A stretch of DNA of 64,000 nt from contig NZ_NMUA01000009.1 in assembly GCF_002312805.1 (NCBI RefSeq), positions 1 to 64,000 of the forward strand. Reading direction: 5' to 3'. The notes below the pieces were generated by a model. It ran no database searches and had not been told where the DNA came from. It saw only the letters and a list, made by a program, of their open reading frames with translations. The DNA is from Sphingobium sp. D43FB. GTDB taxonomy: Bacteria > Pseudomonadota > Alphaproteobacteria > Sphingomonadales > Sphingomonadaceae. The translations under genes and the position numbers were made by a program. This document shows, in pieces, positions 63,671-64,000 of this stretch (positions are counted from its first letter, which is position 1; every line of letters starts with the position of its first letter).

Positions 63671-64000
63671 ATGCCTACTCTCGTCCTTATCCGCCACGGC
63701 CAGTCGTCGTGGAACCTGGAAAACCGCTTCACCGGCTGGTGGGACGTCGATGTGACCGAAAAGGGCGTGGGCGAAGCGCGCGCCGCGGGTCAGTTGATGA
63801 AGGAGAAGGGGCTGGATTTCGACCAATGCTACACCTCGCTCCAAACCCGCGCGATCAAGACGCTCAATCTGGCGCTGGAGGAAATGGGGCGGCTGTGGCT
63901 GCCGGTCGAAAAGGACTGGCGCTTGAATGAGCGCCATTATGGCGGCCTCACCGGCCTCAACAAGGCGGAGACGGCGGCCAAGCATGGTGATGATCAGGTC
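63671..64000 (+). CDS. gpmA: 2,3-bisphosphoglycerate-dependent phosphoglycerate mutase (5' end, truncated by window)
   Basis: The first 110 codons of a d[22 protein letters not shown] has the phosphohistidine RHG motif, [15 protein letters not shown] follows, and [19 protein letters not shown] ends the fragment. The full enzyme (about 228 residues) continues outside. It converts 3- to 2-phosphoglycerate and, with eno, pdhA and pdhB in the window, belongs to lower glycolysis. ATG 63671 follows GGAGACGCGCCCT. Confidence 0.95.
   Translation, partial: MPTLVLIRHGQSSWNLENRFTGWWDVDVTEKGVGEARAAGQLMKEKGLDFDQCYTSLQTRAIKTLNLALEEMGRLWLPVEKDWRLNERHYGGLTGLNKAETAAKHGDDQV

Overview
The window is high-GC, gene-dense alphaproteobacterial chromosome, most likely from a sphingomonad (Sphingobium/Sphingomonas type). 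This rests on gene content and order (GIY-YIG gene-dnaG-rpoD on one strand opposite carA-rraB-carB-greA; sdhE-mfd opposite recG; eno-ftsB-pdhA-pdhB with the lipoyl domain fused to PdhB), on UrcA and DUF4170 proteins, and on several families of intergenic palindromes. Species assignment is inference. Almost everything is core housekeeping. I saw no CRISPR array, prophage, rRNA or tRNA gene; the only IS material is the 3' end of an IS3-family element at the left edge.

Layout. 1-121: IS3-family end, then an AT-rich spacer, an ArsO-like flavin monooxygenase and a small phosphotransferase. 2.5-11 kb: UrcA protein, LytS/LytTR two-component pair, small uncharacterised proteins, trmB, a secreted protein, MAPEG and TorF-like porin genes. 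11-20 kb: mfd, sdhE, recG, MscS channel, PilZ protein, tyrS. 20-28 kb: anmK, a 2OG-Fe(II) oxygenase coupled to a CoxE-like VWA protein, a soluble chemotaxis-type receptor, a second secreted protein paralogous to the one near 8 kb, and a MoxR ATPase. 28-33 kb: rpoD, dnaG, a GIY-YIG gene and a YqeY-like protein. 33-40.6 kb: carA, rraB, a small lipoprotein candidate, a decayed copy of the carB 5' end, a VapB/VapC-type toxin-antitoxin pair, then intact carB, greA and a rhomboid protease. 40.6-43 kb: DUF4170 and a four-gene operon resembling E. coli yqjD-yqjE-yqjK. 43-47.4 kb: eno, ftsB, pdhA, pdhB. 47.4-50.7 kb: three Tad-type pseudopilin genes. 50.9-64 kb: NDUFAF6/squalene-synthase-like protein, EF-hand protein, DUF454, a PhoQ/PhoP-like sensor-regulator pair with a PepSY protein, SIMPL protein, an ABC-F ATPase, VIT1-family transporter, glutathione peroxidase, M20 peptidase, TRIC-type channel, sppA and the start of gpmA.

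Functional themes are transcription and replication (rpoD, dnaG, greA, mfd, recG), pyruvate oxidation (eno, pdhAB, gpmA), pyrimidine/arginine precursor synthesis (carAB) and envelope or stress functions.

The most unusual signals concern repeats and one locus rearrangement. (1) A palindrome with CCGTTCG / CGAACGG ends sits in frame inside the ABC-F gene and encodes a linker. (2) The two halves of that same palindrome are split around the GIY-YIG gene upstream of dnaG, as if a 68-bp palindrome and a 480-bp nuclease-bearing unit were short and long forms of one element. (3) A toxin-antitoxin pair lies between a degenerate copy of the first 33 or so carB codons and the real carB. Start codons were moved from the longest reading frame wherever a ribosome-binding site, a gene overlap or family N-termini argued for it; several genes appear to use TTG or GTG.
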